Source: Pohlia nutans
Lineage: Eukaryota; Streptophyta; Bryopsida; Bryales; Mniaceae
NCBI GenBank assembly: GCA_022496805.1
Contig: CM040085.1
Coordinates: 18,567,811 to 18,631,810 of the forward strand
DNA: 64,000 nucleotides
Direction: 5' to 3'
In this document: positions 23,267 through 35,863 of the stretch, piece by piece
Layout: every line of letters begins with the position of its first letter
Numbering within the stretch: position 1 is the first letter of the stretch
Program-made: the position numbers and the translations under genes
Notes under the pieces: model-generated
What the model was told of the DNA's origin: nothing
Seen by the model: only the letters and a program-made list of their open reading frames with translations
Databases searched by the model: none

Positions 23267-25308
23267 GAGGTGGTACGTAGTGTGTGCACGAGACAGATAT
23301 CTTGGTTCTGTGATTCAAGGCTTGTGAAACTATGGCATCCGGCGGGGAGGTAGCGGTGCTGCCCAGGGGCCAGCCCAGAGCCGAAGGGCCGGCGTGTGTG
23401 TTGGGCATCGGCACTGCCGTTCCGCCCACGGAGTTTCTGCAGAGCGAGTACCCGGACTTCTTCTTCAACATCACCAACACCAGCGACAAGGAAGCCCTCA
23501 AGGGCAAATTCAAGCGCATCTGTAAGTCTCCGGCCATGCATTCTATGATCTCAGTCAAGGTTCAAACTCTGTCATCAATCCCACACGCACACTTGCATGT
23601 CTGCTTAGACGAACCCTCTAGATCCATGGGTTCCTGTTAATTAATGCGTTCAGAACGGTGCAATTCGGAACCAGTTGATGTAGCTCGATCTCGAGAGTAT
23701 GATAGTCTGAAACCAGGTAACTTGGCCCCGCATGATGCGCGCAAGTGTATGTCATCTAGACTGTAACGATCTGTAACAATTAGGACTCTGGCAGACTGTA
23801 ATGGCAGCCACGTAAATTTGCAAGTTCGCGATCGATGGCTCGGTGTGTGTCCGGGAATTGAAAGCCATTGACCGGTGCTATGCATATGGTGCAGGTGACA
23901 AGTCTGGGATCCGGAAGCGCCACATGTATCTGACGGAGGAGGTGCTGAAGGCCAACCCGGGCATCTGCACGTACATGGAGCCGTCGCTGAACGTGCGGCA
24001 CGACATCGTGGTGGTGCAGGTGCCGAAGCTTGCCGCCGAGGCCGCCGTGAAGGCCATCAAGGAGTGGGGCGGGCGCAAGTCGGACATCACGCACATCGTG
24101 TTCGCGACGACGAGCGGCGTGAACATGCCGGGCGCGGACCACGCGCTGGCGAAGCTGCTGGGGTTGAAGCCGAGCGTGAAGCGCGTGATGATGTACCAGA
24201 CGGGGTGCTTCGGCGGCGCGTCGGTTCTGAGGGTGGCGAAGGATCTGGCGGAGAACAACGCGGGGGCGCGCGTGCTGGCGGTGTGCAGCGAGGTGACGGC
24301 CGTGACGTATCGCGCCCCGAACGAGAACCACTTGGACGGGCTGGTGGGGTCGGCTCTGTTCGGCGATGGTGCGGGCGTGTACGTGGTGGGCGCGGACCCG
24401 AAGCCGGTGGAGAAGTCGCTGTTCGAGGTGCACTGGGCGGGCGAGACGATCCTGCCGGAGAGCGACGGCGCGATCGACGGGCACTTGACGGAGGCGGGGC
24501 TGATCTTCCACTTGATGAAGGACGTGCCCGGGCTGATCTCGAAGAACATCGAGAAGTTTTTGACGGAGGCGCGGAAGTGCGTGGGTTCGCCTGCGTGGAA
24601 CGAGATGTTTTGGGCGGTGCACCCGGGAGGCCCGGCCATTCTGGACCAGGTGGAGGCGAAGCTGAAGCTGACGACGGACAAGATGCAGGGCAGCCGCGAC
24701 ATTCTGTCGGAGTACGGGAACATGTCGAGCTCGTCGGTGCTGTTCGTGCTGGACCAGATCCGGCAGAACTCTTTGAAGGCGGGCGCTTCGACGCTGGGTG
24801 GAGGGAGCGAGTTCGGGTTCTTCATCGGATTCGGGCCGGGGCTGACGTTGGAGGTGCTGGTGCTGCGCGCCGCCCCGAACGTGGCGCAGTGATGAGCTAA
24901 ATAATCGAGTATGTACGTACGTGAGGCCGGAGCTTGGACGTCGCACATGTGACTCGGAGTTCTTTTCTCTTCAATTGCCCGGTGACTGTGATTCATGAAC
25001 ATCGGATCGGAATGTCGCGTCTACACCTGGCCCGCATTCACAACATGCTGAATTACCGTGATATACGACGGACACTCGGAGTGGGTCACTTTGTTGACCG
25101 GTGCACATGTGGGCACTTCCCAAGAATTCGGTATCCAAGGAAGAGATACATGCTGAAGCATATTAGTATGTTGGTCATGAGCTATGATTCCTGAGTACGA
25201 GTTGATAGGATCATAGAAGGTGAGAATTATTAGTGTTCGGTGATGGCTGCAGTGAAAATGCAGTTCGTTCTCGGAAATTAGGAAGCAGGTGACATAGCCT
25301 GGCTGCCA
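23267..25308. repeat. Right arm of CHS inverted duplication (2042 bp)
   Basis: Mirror image of 16094-18135. Identity begins at GAGGTGGTACGTAG (23267) and ends at GGCTGCCA (25308). Confidence 0.97.
23332..24892 (+). CDS. CHS: Chalcone synthase, right copy (2 exons)
   Basis: Exon 1 is 23332-23521 and exon 2 is 23895-24892; the intron (GTAAGT...GCAG) splits Cys64. The 395-residue product is identical to that of the left copy, with catalytic Cys168, His306 and Asn339 and the CHS gatekeeper phenylalanines in place. It should make naringenin chalcone in the cytosol or at the ER face. It is transcribed rightward, away from the left copy. Its upstream region after 65 bp is unrelated to that of the left copy, so the two could be regulated differently although the product is the same. 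The strongly GC-rich third positions contrast with the AT-rich intron and flanks. Confidence 0.97.
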
Positions 25309-25920
25309 CGGCGATTAGATGAGTGAGTTATATGTACATACCGTCATGCAGAATCTTCCGAGTTGGAGACCAACTCGAAATCATTGCAGGATAGCTCTGG
25401 AGCACAATATACAGCAATTCTTTTATGATATACAAGGACCACATTGATTTTGAAAAAGTTGCAGAAGTATCAATATATTTGTGAGTCAGCATTTTTTTCA
25501 GTTGATCATGTATGAGTTGCAGAATCTCTGGCAGTTTTCTCAAAGTCCTGGAAGAGCATTACATTACCTTATGAGAAGATCTAATATACCAGTCGGAATA
25601 GTATGGAATGCTTCAGAGATATTGATGGACCCGGCGGTTTAAGCATCGTAGCATTTTCTAATTGACGGTAATTTTTTGTGATGTACACACTTCTAATTGA
25701 ATCTCATGTACATTTGAATTGGATGGATACAGGAAATTATATACAGTGCTAACTCACTGTCCCCAAAATTTATAACTACAGCTTCTTCTCTTTGAACAGC
25801 TACACTACTCAGCGAACTAGACTCTGTGTTATGAGTACAGTTATGGCAATCCCAGTATGCAACAGCAGTATATACACAAAGCGTTGCCCAAAGCATGGCA
25901 CGGCATGCACCCAGCTTCGT
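25309..25920. other. Intergenic between CHS and aspartic protease 3' ends
   Basis: The two genes converge here (CHS rightward, protease leftward). No gene seen; it should hold both 3' UTRs. Confidence 0.5.
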
Positions 25921-27808
25921 TTACATTGCCTCGCAGTTGGCAGATTTGAAGCCCAAGCGGTTGTTGACTAGATCGTGCACAATGAGGTGATTCTGCTGCT
26001 GGATGTTGCCGAGAATGCTGAACCCGGTGCTGCCCGCCATAGCCAGGCAAGTGGTACCTTGGGTGTCCAATGCCACGAAGACGTTGTTTGGAACGAGGTT
26101 GAAATCCGCGCCGTCGAAGTGGAACACCATGTTTGGGTAGGTCGGATTGGCAACGCCCGCAGTGCTGAAACAATACTCCAGTCCGTAGAAAGATCCATCA
26201 GCCGGTGGGTATAGAATGCTCGCTTTCAGCGCGGTCAGGACAGCAGCAAAGGCGCCCGTCTCGAGGTACGTGATCGTGGTGCCCGAGTCAAAGATGAAGC
26301 CCCCGTTTCCGGATCCGTCGATATCGAAAGCGCCGGCGGGGTAATTCACGGCGTTGCCTGCGACTGTGATCCCCGTGACGCGCGCGTAATAGAAGGTGGG
26401 ATTGGCTTTGTTTGTCACCAGGGGCGTGTACGCCACGCCGGCCGCGGCCGCGGCGTCGCCCACGTAGAGCGGGCTGGTGTTGCCGCTTCCCAGCGGCACC
26501 AAGCAGTAGGAGAATTTCTTGCTGGCGACCGTGCCCGCTTGGGAAACCAGCGACAGTGGCCCTTTTCCGAGCCCCACGAGACCTCCGGCACCTGCAAACG
26601 AGCCCAAGTTGGTGTGGCCGCATCCGAAGGCCACATTGGGGACCACCCCGTTCCCGATTGTTAGCGTTTCGGATGACAACGCGCCGCTGGTGGACGAGCC
26701 GTCGCCGTACATGTAATCATACTGGCAGCTCGTGGTGCACGACTGGAACGGCAAATTCTGCAATCACACCATGGCCATGGATTCTTGTCAGGCAACATAC
26801 ACTACTAGAAAAGGCGCCATTTGCAATCAACTTCTTTTGTCATTTCTGCAATGAAAACGAATTGATAGAATGTTCCGACAGCTAATTAATAGCTGCATGG
26901 CACTGTCAAGAATTCTGTAATTGCAAATCACCATTACCGTTGGAGAATCACCCTGAATCCTCTGGTGGTGACGGCATCGTTGGAAAATGTAAGGAGATGG
27001 AACTGTAGACATTCATGCAAGAGCTAGCTAGAGAAGGAGATGGTTGGAGAATCGGCTAGAAAACAGTGTGAGATCTTACATTGCAGAAGTTGCTGGCGCA
27101 GCCCACGGTGGCGTAGCTGGACGACTTGGATGGGTCGAATTTGGCGCTGTTGGCAGTGTAGCAGCTCTGGCACGGCAAGCACTGGACCCAAATCAGGTCA
27201 CTCCCGGTGTCCACGATGGCGGTGGATTTCTGCGGCGGGCTGCCGAAGGAGATGTCCACGAGATACTCCCCGTTGCCGGACGCGACCGGTGTCTGGAACA
27301 ACCTCCCCGCAGCCAGCACGTGGCGAGCGAGGCGGTCGCGGCGCTCGTGCCCGCGCTTCACCGCGGCCACGAAAATCTCGCTGGAGCTTTTCAGGTCGCT
27401 GGACCTCAGCGGCGACAGCGGGTGCTCTCTGTGGATCAGTTCGAGTCTCAGAACCTGTTCAAACAGAAAAAAAGATCCACCATGAATTAGAAAACGTACA
27501 GACGTGGTTACATGCGAGAATTCAGTATCAACCGAGCGCATATATCAATCCGTTCGGGTCAGACATTGATGAGAGTAGTAACGATGTCGATCTGACGCTG
27601 TGCATGAACAGGAGTGACAGGACATCTGGAGGTTTCTAAGTGCCACAACAATTAAGAAGTGAATTGACTGGACTGTGAGGGATCTTGCCTTGTCGTTGAT
27701 TGTGTCTCGCGCTGCGAGAGTCCGGGTAATGGACAGTAAGAGAACTAGCGTTGTCAAACCCAACCCCTGGCACCTAACGAATCCCATGACTAGCGCGTCT
27801 AGTATCAA
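25921..27808 (-). CDS. Nepenthesin-type aspartic protease (A1 family, 3 exons)
   Basis: Exons are 27808-27689, 27454-27080 and 26757-25921, all joined in phase 0, giving 443 residues. The N-terminus has a hydrophobic signal peptide (LGLTTLVLLLSITRTLAA, about residues 16-33), so the enzyme is secreted or vacuolar; Met8 is an alternative start. A prosegment (LELIHREHPLSPLRS) is followed by the two catalytic motifs, VDTGSD with Asp122 and FDSGTT with Asp322. The Cys-rich insert after the first motif (WVQCLPCQSCY) typifies plant nepenthesin-like enzymes, as do the flap YDYMYGDGS and the C-terminal ILGNIQQQNHLIVHD. Intron 1 would use a GC donor (AAG|GCAAGA); no better GT site keeps the frame. Natural substrates are unknown. 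Confidence 0.93.
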
Positions 27809-30800
27809 AGCTGGAACTCGCTGTTCAAAACAGAGCGAACAGCGTACTAGTAAGTCCCCAGCTGAGAGAGATTCAAGCCAGTTGCAAATTGACTCAATGA
27901 AGTCTACATGATAGAATGATCATGTGAGGACCACTGAAGAGTTATGTACAGGTCGATTGGAGCCACGCTTTAGCACTTTGCAGCATGGCTGGGCATCGTC
28001 GTCCTTTCAATCAGCCGCCATGTGAGGTTGTTGAGTGCCAAACGATTCGATCAACTTAGCTACCAGGCTGAAATTCACGGACATAATGTTGAATATTTGA
28101 ATCCACCCGGGCTAAAATTTCACTTTTTTTCTTTGAATTTTCTAGCTCCGTCATTGACTAACGTGAAATAATTCGGTGGCCCATGGGCCACTATCCATTA
28201 TCATTCTTGTGGTTTCTTTTATGGAGCGCGAGGGGGGCCTTGGGTCAACTTCTGCGTCATCATCGGAGTGTGTTTTTTCCCTCAACAGCTTGTAGTACGG
28301 TTACTTCTAGGCACTAGCTTTATGATTGTCCACTATTAGGCAGTATATGCGTGTTGTTGAGACTCGTTTATTGTTTGCCAGCTAGTTCATCCCCAATGGT
28401 GTGATTTCAATCTTCTCTCCATGATTTCATGCATTTCAAGCCGTAGAATTTCACAGTACTAAATACTCCAGATCAAACCATCTTACGTATTGTGCTTGTT
28501 AAGAATATCTGGCCAAATGAGATTCAAGTGGACAGCATTTTCAATCTTTGTTGTTCCGGCATAGCTGTCCACGTGCACTTGAATCTCGTTTGCCCAGATG
28601 TGCCGCAACAACAAATAAACGGCACTTTTTGTTAAAATAGTGTGTTTCAGAGAGCCAAAATTATGACATGATTCAGTGTACAGAGCTTTAATCCACAAGG
28701 GAATCTGAAAAAAGTGCCAAGTTTGTGAATTTTTTTCATGTTTACGAACATGATGATATAATTATATATTTTTTATCATGTTCATATGTAGCTGAAGTGT
28801 GCATGAATTTGTGAATCTAAACTGGAACGGTTCTCTCTCATTGAAGACGGGTCCAGTGACTGATCAATGCAATCATGAGGACAAATCTTCAGGCATACGG
28901 CGAGCTGATGGTATTTATATGTATGTTAGATTGCTACCACTCGGGTAGATCAAAAATAATATTTATCTATTGCAATAGATAATGTACCCATACGTGAGGA
29001 CTGCCAACTTTGATCGCCAATGATCATGGTACCCTGTCAGTGACCGTGTGTGCTTTGGCGTCAAATGAAAATGGTGTTTCTGAGCAAGTGTATCCGATTC
29101 ATCCGATTCCTGATAGCAAATGATCTCTGTGATCATCACAAACCATGACCAGCTCCCAATTGACACAGCATGTCATGCCGCGCCAACCAGCTCTGTCGTG
29201 ATGTATTTTGGCGGACCGGGGAAGCTACTTGTCATCTTCCACAATCTAATCAAACGCTTAATATTTACTATCCTAAGAGCATCTCTTGCGGGTTGGCTAA
29301 ATATGGTCCTTGCATAGGCATGTTGCAGGGGCGGGCAACCATGTTGGCAGAAGGCTAAGCAGAGCCCATGGGTTTTTGCATTCTGCCAGTGCAAGTTGGC
29401 CCCCTCCCGCTCCATCTGACGACCCCTACTGGACTATTTCTCTCATGCAGTGACTGTTGGACATTGAAAATTGCCCCCATCCCCCACTCATTGCACTGAA
29501 CAATACTTGTAGCTGCCACTCTTAAACAAGCACCATTAATAAGGTAGAGGACTGTCAAGGACCTAATCTTGTCTCCTATACCCTTGATCCCCGTTACCTA
29601 TTATCCCTGACCTCTATTATTCATACACTTGGTTGACCTTAAATTAGAAAATGGTGTTAACATGACTTGATTGAATGTCTAGACCCAAATGATCTTTGAA
29701 TGGAAATGGGGTTGTCTTACTGTCACTTATTGTGGTCTACAACCTCCCTCTTTGAACTTGCAGAAGAAATTCATTAATTTTGATTATCTCAGCAGATTTG
29801 CATTCAGTAAACAAAGATCTCTAATTCTCAATGTACCTCTTCCAAAAATGCTCAAAATAGTTTCCTTAGCCTTATCAGTGGGTTAGAGTCAACCGAGACT
29901 AGAAATAATTGCTAGTGTCAGAGGAATCTCGACAAGTTTTGCAAAAAATACTTGTATAGTGAACTGAAAACAAAACAAGAGACACTGACTGCACTAAGTC
30001 AATGATTGAGTGGCTTGTAAGTTACGTATGTGTAATTTTGAACAACTACAGCGATTATCAGAACAGCGATTATCACAGAATTAGTGTGAGATTTCCCACC
30101 AATCCTCAATCGGTGTGAGACTTTACACACAATCCTCACTACTCACTCTGAGAATTCTCAATTATTGTGAGTCACAGTTTGTTCTAATACCACAATTACT
30201 GTGAGAATACAGAATTACTGTGACTCACAGCAATGGCAATAATCTGTGTAGTGAGGCGTTTGCATCCATTGAGGGCCGGTCCTACTGAGATGTGTACTTC
30301 TGTTGCATTGATAAGAAAGCGAGGAAAGTGCACAGAACGCCTTCACACTGAAGTCACAGCTTGTCAGTTGGACTGAATCTTGATGGTGTAGCTGGCCTGC
30401 TGCTGCCGCCTAGTATGCTGAGCCTTGCCGAGCGCTGATTTTGCTTGTGGAGGAAAAGTACGTGTGCATGATGTGGCCCCTGACCCTCTCTCTCCAAGTG
30501 TGTGAATGGACCAGGACAAGTCTTTTCAACCCTTCCAAGCCTTTGCCTCCCACGCACAACAACTGCATGACATACATTCTTTGGTCCCCATTAACACCCG
30601 TTTCCATCACTTTTAAGCTTTTCAGCGTATATGGAAGGGATGTTCTTTTTCTCGTGAATCAGGAATTCAGTGCCTTTGAGTCTCCCGATGAGATGTGTTG
30701 TACTTCTTCCTTTTTGCAACGAAACTTGTTTTCATTTTGTGTTGAACGAAAATAAATGAATAAAAGAACATAATTTTTGCACTAAATGTGAATCTTCAAG

Positions 30801-31886
30801 TTGGATATTGTAGTCCGTCGTGAGGATTGACAAAAAATAATTATAAGCAAGGAACCCCAAATCTTTTAGGAATTTTTTATTTTATTTTGTATGGTTAAAA
30901 AAAAGAATCTTGAAAAATATTCACATAATTTGAACAAGAATTTTCCAAAAAAATTAATTATTTGGTATGAGATGCCAATCTTGACAGCTGAGTAAAGTAG
31001 TAGAGATGCCCGTTTTTGTAAACATTTAAATTTATTGAGTCTACTCTGGAAAAAGGGCATCAAGGGTAGCATGCGCCATCTTGATCCTGGCAGCCAAGCT
31101 AGTAGCATTTCCCTCAACAAACTCTTCATTCATGGTCACCCTTTAGGACAAAGTTCCTCTCTCTAGACATTTAGAGGGTGCTATTTTCCATATTCAATTG
31201 AATATTAAATTTTGATCGGTGGAATTAGTCCTTTGCAAGCGATCATTTATTTTTCAAAAAAATTCTCTTCAGATATTTGTTTATAAGGATGGATTAGTCA
31301 TGTCAAGTGATGGAAAGGGAATGCTCCCATCATGCAGGCTAAACCAGGCATAATGATTCAAGCATATTAATTTCTTGCACTACAATTCAAAACTCTGTCG
31401 ACCGCTCCTTATGGTTTGTGTCCCCTGTGATAGGACCCTGCTCGATCATTGACGTGATCAGCCAAGCTTAGAATTGAACAACCATGGATGTCTGAATCAG
31501 GCAAAAACAGAGTGAGGCACTTCCTGTGCTATCCACGTCTCTGCGAAGCAAACAAATTTGGTTTTCTCTAAAAGTGACCTCAGGCAAATATTACCGAAGC
31601 TACCCATGTATGTGTGGTCACTAGTAGAAGACCTGTTGTTTTTCATTCCCCATTTTTTTGGAAATAGTGAACCGAGTGATTGAATATTATGCTTATATTT
31701 CTGTCTTCTTGTGACCAAAACCACTCACCAACACCGACACAACCCATGTGCATGGCGCAATTTCATTCCTTTTTCATTTATAGTAAGTGAAAAAAGACAC
31801 GTTTCTTACTAGTGGGTATACTTCTCAAGCCTCATGTTAGAATATTTTGAAAATGTCATTAGATGTGGTATTATTATGTAAGGTTC
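27809..31886. other. Intergenic region without recognised genes
   Basis: The first few hundred bases should be the protease promoter. At 28505-28605 there is an imperfect hairpin sharing GAGATTCAAGTG in both arms, possibly a MITE remnant. At 30050-30235 there are repeated GTGAGA / TTACTGTGA motifs. Short frames around 29170-29560 and 30350-30760 show no family resemblance. Confidence 0.45.
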
Positions 31887-31897
31887 TTAACCCCTAA

Positions 31898-32530
31898 AAC
31901 ACGCAATTCCCAATTTATGCACTTGGCCATATAATCATGCACTTGGCGCCCGGGCGCAATAAAAAAATTTGTCTAAAAAATTCTTTAAAAAATAGCAATT
32001 TTTGTCTTTCTACAATCAATTACATTGTAAACAAACAATTCTTTTATTTATTTTTTATCCTTATCTTTATCTTTTCTTTTATCTTTTCTTTCTTTTCTTT
32101 TTTGTCTTTTGGCGGCGGAGGGAGAATTTTTATTTATTTATTTATTTGGTTTTCTTCTTCTGTTCAGGGTTCAGGGTTCAGGGTGGCTGAACCTCTAACG
32201 GCAGCGGAAAAAAAAAAAAAAAAAAAAAAAGTTTTTTTTTTGTTCCGGATTTTCCGGATTTTTCGGCTTTTGCGGCTGAAGGGTCCGCGCGCACGGACCT
32301 TATGTGACTCTCCCCTCCCTCTCTTTCTCCTCTCACTCTCACTCTCCCTCTCACTCTCCCTCTCCCTCTCCCCCTCCCTCTCCCTCCCCCTATATATATG
32401 AGTGGGAGAGGAAGAGTGAGAGTGAGGAGAAAGAGAGGGAGGGGAGAGTCACATAAGGTCCGCGCGCGCGGACCCTTCAGCCGCAAAAGTCGGAAAATCC
32501 GGAAAAAATAAAAAAAATAAAAAATAAAAA

Positions 32531-32597
<67 letters not shown>

Positions 32598-33041
32598 ATT
32601 TGTTTTTTATTTGTTTTTTTTCCTTCCGCCGCCGTTAGGGTTTCAGCACCCTGAACCCTGAACAGAAGAAGAAAACCAAAAACAAAAAAAACAAAAAAAA
32701 CTTTTTTTTTTCTTCCGCCGCCGTTAGGGTTTCAGCCACCCTGAACCCTGAACAAAAGAAGAAAACCAAAATAAAATAAAATAAAATAAAATAAAAAAAT
32801 TCTCCCTCCGCCAAGAAAGAAAAGAAAGAAAAGATAAAAGAAAAGATAAAAGAAAAGATAAAAGAAAAGATAAAGATAAGGATAAAAAATAAATAAAAGA
32901 ATTGTTTGTTTACAATGTAATTGATTGTAGAAAAACAAAAGTCGTTGTTTTTTAGAGAACTTTTTAGACAAATTTTTTTGAGCCAAATTTGCTCATGAAT
33001 GATTGCACTTGGCCAAGTGCAAAAATAAGGAATTGGGTGTT
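31898..33041. mobile_element. Fold-back element with long inverted arms (1144 bp)
   Basis: The outer ends AACACGCAATTCC and (inverted) AACACCCAATTCC are flanked by CTAA on each side (31894-31897 and 33042-33045), a 4-bp duplication made in the terminus of the host element. The arms share CAATTACATTGTAAACAAAC, TTATCCTTATCTTTATC, GGCGGAGG and GTTCAGGGTTCAGGG. A second inner palindrome (TCCGCGCGC, GTGACTCTCCCC) centres near 32395, next to a TA tract at 32533-32592. A (TTCAGGG)3 run lies near 32163-32183. No transposase. Confidence 0.75.
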
Positions 33042-33399
33042 CTAAACATCCTCACCCCTTCCCACATTTGGAGAATTTCAAAGATGTCTTATAAAATGTA
33101 ACTATGAGGGATATTTTGAGCTTGATATATGAATAAAATTTGTACAATATGAATTTTGGATTCTATCCATATAGTTAGATCTATGATTGTTGTCATCAAT
33201 GTTCTTGTATCAATTTTAAAATTCAAAATTCATATGTAGAATTGATTACCAATGATACATTGACAATTTGGACATGAATTTTTTTGTGATTGGTTGAAAT
33301 GTAATACTTTAAGTGTAGTGAGTTTTTGAGTGAATCACTACAATTTGAAACAAGGTATAAAATTTTCACAAATCATCTCCTTTCTAATCGATTAGAAAA

Positions 33400-33556
33400 T
33401 CCAACTAATTTGTTGATTCGGTCGCGTTGATGAGGGACACTTTTATGTTGATTTGAACAGCAATCTGTTGATTTGAACAAAAATTTGACCAAATCAACAG
33501 AAAAGTGTCCCTGATCAACGCGACCGAATCAACAGATTAGTTGGATTTTCTAGTAG
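33400..33556. mobile_element. CACTA-like hairpin MITE nested in family D element
   Basis: About 65-bp arms begin TAGAAAATCCAACTAAT on both sides. The right terminus reads as CACTACTAG when inverted; the left terminus has lost its CAC. ATC on each side of the insert matches one ATC at the uninterrupted position in the other family D copies. Confidence 0.65.
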
Positions 33557-33695
33557 TGATCGGATCACACATGTATGAAGCTAACTTCCTATAAAATATA
33601 TAGTAAAAAATCCACACTCTTAATAACAGATGAGAAAACTGTGTTTGATTCTGTACATCATCCACTTTTTAGACGGTTGAACATTTAGGGGTTAA

Positions 33696-34490
33696 GACCT
33701 TGCTGGACCACACCCTCTACACTGTAGTAAAAATGTAGAGAAACTGCTAATAAAATAATCCAACTCTCCAACCCTCTTCGCTTGGACTAATTTAAGTTAG
33801 AGAAAATTCTCTGTGATTCTTCGATCCCTTGAAAAATGCTGTTGATTCCCAGGGAGTGATCCCCAACTGCTTAAGAACCTCATGTACATCAGCTTTTTGG
33901 TTTGAGGTGAGTGTTGTACTAGTTCATTGCAATGAATTTCTCTTTCAATTGGTCAAAATATGAAATAAAATAAAATAAAACCTCCACCTTTTCATGTTGG
34001 CCCCACCATCTAACCCTACGTGCCATCTAGCCCTGGTCAAGTTTGCAGACCACAACATGTTACTGCAGTCACATGCTATTCATATTTGGCCTTGTTTTTT
34101 TATGGATCCATCAGACACGCAAAACTACACCGAAATCACCATAAACTGTGGGTGGGGTACTGGTGTGGGTACATTCATCCATTTGGACAAATTCTCATCC
34201 AATTTATATGAATTTTACCACAGTATTTTGAAAATATGATTATTAGTAAAGCCTCTCGTAAATTCCATGGGCCATAATATATGGTGATTTCTGTGTAGCA
34301 TCATTGGTTAGTAGAGTGAAGTGCCCAGGTGAAGTATAGAACAGAGATATTTATATTCTCGAATGCAAACCACAGAAGCCAACAATTATTTGGCATGGAT
34401 TGGGATTCATGTTGCCATGGTGTCCTGAAATGGACATTTCGAGTAATCCAGTTCCACCATGGGAAAGAGCTGAGAGCCATGATCGCCATA
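33696..34490. other. Intergenic, nothing recognised
   Basis: AT-rich with no supported gene or repeat. Confidence 0.4.
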
Positions 34491-34658
34491 TTCGTTTAAT
34501 TGGGAATTTCCGTCATATTGGGATTCTTTGAAATCTACAACTGGCATAGATTCACTGGGAAATTCTATACAAATTGTAGATTTTAAAGAGTCCCAATATG
34601 ACGAGTCCCAATAGATTTTAAAGAGTCCCAATATGACGAAAATTCCCAATTAAACGAA
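34491..34658. mobile_element. Stowaway-like hairpin MITE (168 bp, TA target)
   Basis: TTCGTTTAATTGGGAATTT and its inverse form the ends, each flanked by TA. The right arm contains a tandem duplication of AGTCCCAATATGACGA. Confidence 0.75.
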
Positions 34659-35664
34659 TAATAGTCTCATGCCCTTGTAGTGAGAGCCCTCAATTTGTGT
34701 GACTTTGCAGTGAGATTGATGATTCCACCACGAATCTTGTGCCATTGGCATAGTTTCCGGAATGAGCATCAAAAGTGATTGGAATTTAGGAGGGCCCGAG
34801 ATCCTGAGTACAGTACAGTCTCATATGACAATGACAAAACTTACAACATTTGCTAGTAAACCCTACTTTTCTACGAGTTATTAGGCGCCAGTTTTGAAGA
34901 GGTCTCTTTATCACTTAATCCCTTCTGCATGCATTGATCACCACGTGTCTCATGAACAGGACCATTTTTTTTCATTTTTCATGAAGTGCCAAAGTGGCGA
35001 TATAATATGTTATAGCGGTGCTCCATATTTCAACATTCATCCACATATTAGATAGAAAATATCACATTAAAAGATATCACATATCCATAATTTTATTTTC
35101 ATCCACAATCTGGAGATACTTTTTTAATTTGAAGTTGTTTGGCAAAAAAACTTCATGGTTTTTGGCCAATTTTTATGCCAGATTTTTTTTTTCTGGTGCA
35201 ATCTGGCACTATTCTGCCCAAAAAAATGCCCTGTTCATGAAAATTATTGAGATGGAGGCTGTTGTCCTCATACCCAACTGTTGTGGACGATGTGGGCCAG
35301 TTTACTGGGAGCTTGGAAGCCATTTCTACCAACCTGCTGGTGTGCCAGCCATAGCCAGTCTAGCTACCTACAAGGAGCCCATTTCAGTGAAATTGAAATG
35401 GCACTCTCCAAACGGAAGGGTTGGTACACGCTATGGGAAAAGAGAGAGATGTGTATGAGTAGAGGAATGATTAGGGTTCTTTGCTGTTCGTAGCCTGTGT
35501 TGAATCATCGTGGATGTGAGTGTGCATGTGAGCATGTACATGGCAGTTGGTACCACCAGCCGGGTGCAATGGAAAGTGCAATGCAACCAAAAGTGTACGC
35601 ATGCAATGCCCTCCCAAACATACCGGCGTAAGTCTGCACAACCATGCCAACAATAATAGGAATA

Positions 35665-35863
35665 AGGTTCTTTAGCCCTTCTACTGTTGACCTCAGAATC
35701 TTGGCCACTATTCATGAATCATTGTAGCAGATTTGGCATCATGAGCAAGTCCACATTATCTTTAGCTAAAGATTGGATGGTGAGACTTTGTATTTAATTA
35801 GTGTTAAATCTTCTATAATGCTAATGTTGAAAAGGGTGGACTCCACTAACTGCTAAAGAACCT
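35665..35863. mobile_element. MITE family F copy 1 (TA target)
   Basis: The ends AGGTTCTTTAGC and GCTAAAGAACCT are perfect inverses flanked by TA. The interior shares TGTTGACCTCAGAATCT and GTGGACTCCACTAACTG-like blocks with 37275-37463. Confidence 0.8.

Larger units (their letters stand above)
31891..33691 (+). mobile_element. TTAA element, family D copy 1, broken by two nested insertions
   Basis: TTAA at 31887-31890 and 33692-33695 borders CCCCTAA and ATTTAGGGG. After removing the fold-back element (31898-33041) and the CACTA-like hairpin (about 33400-33556), the rest matches copies at 51421-51985, 55750-56328 and 56762-57330 (shared GATGTCTTATAAAATGTAAC and GGTTAGATCTATGATTG-like blocks). 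Confidence 0.75.

Noticed and set aside
16094..25308. Possibility that the CHS palindrome is only an assembly artefact
   Set aside because: Not excluded, but the arms end at different flanks on both sides and the spacer is unique, which argues for a real locus. Long reads would decide.
26811..26830. CACTACTAGAAAAGG in the protease intron as a CACTA MITE end
   Set aside because: No matching inverted end was found nearby.
26412..26885. 157-aa plus-strand frame inside the aspartic protease
   Set aside because: Antisense shadow of the protease exon with its catalytic motifs.
35018..35458. 146-aa plus-strand frame
   Set aside because: Composition is random, with no domain and no flanking exon signals.
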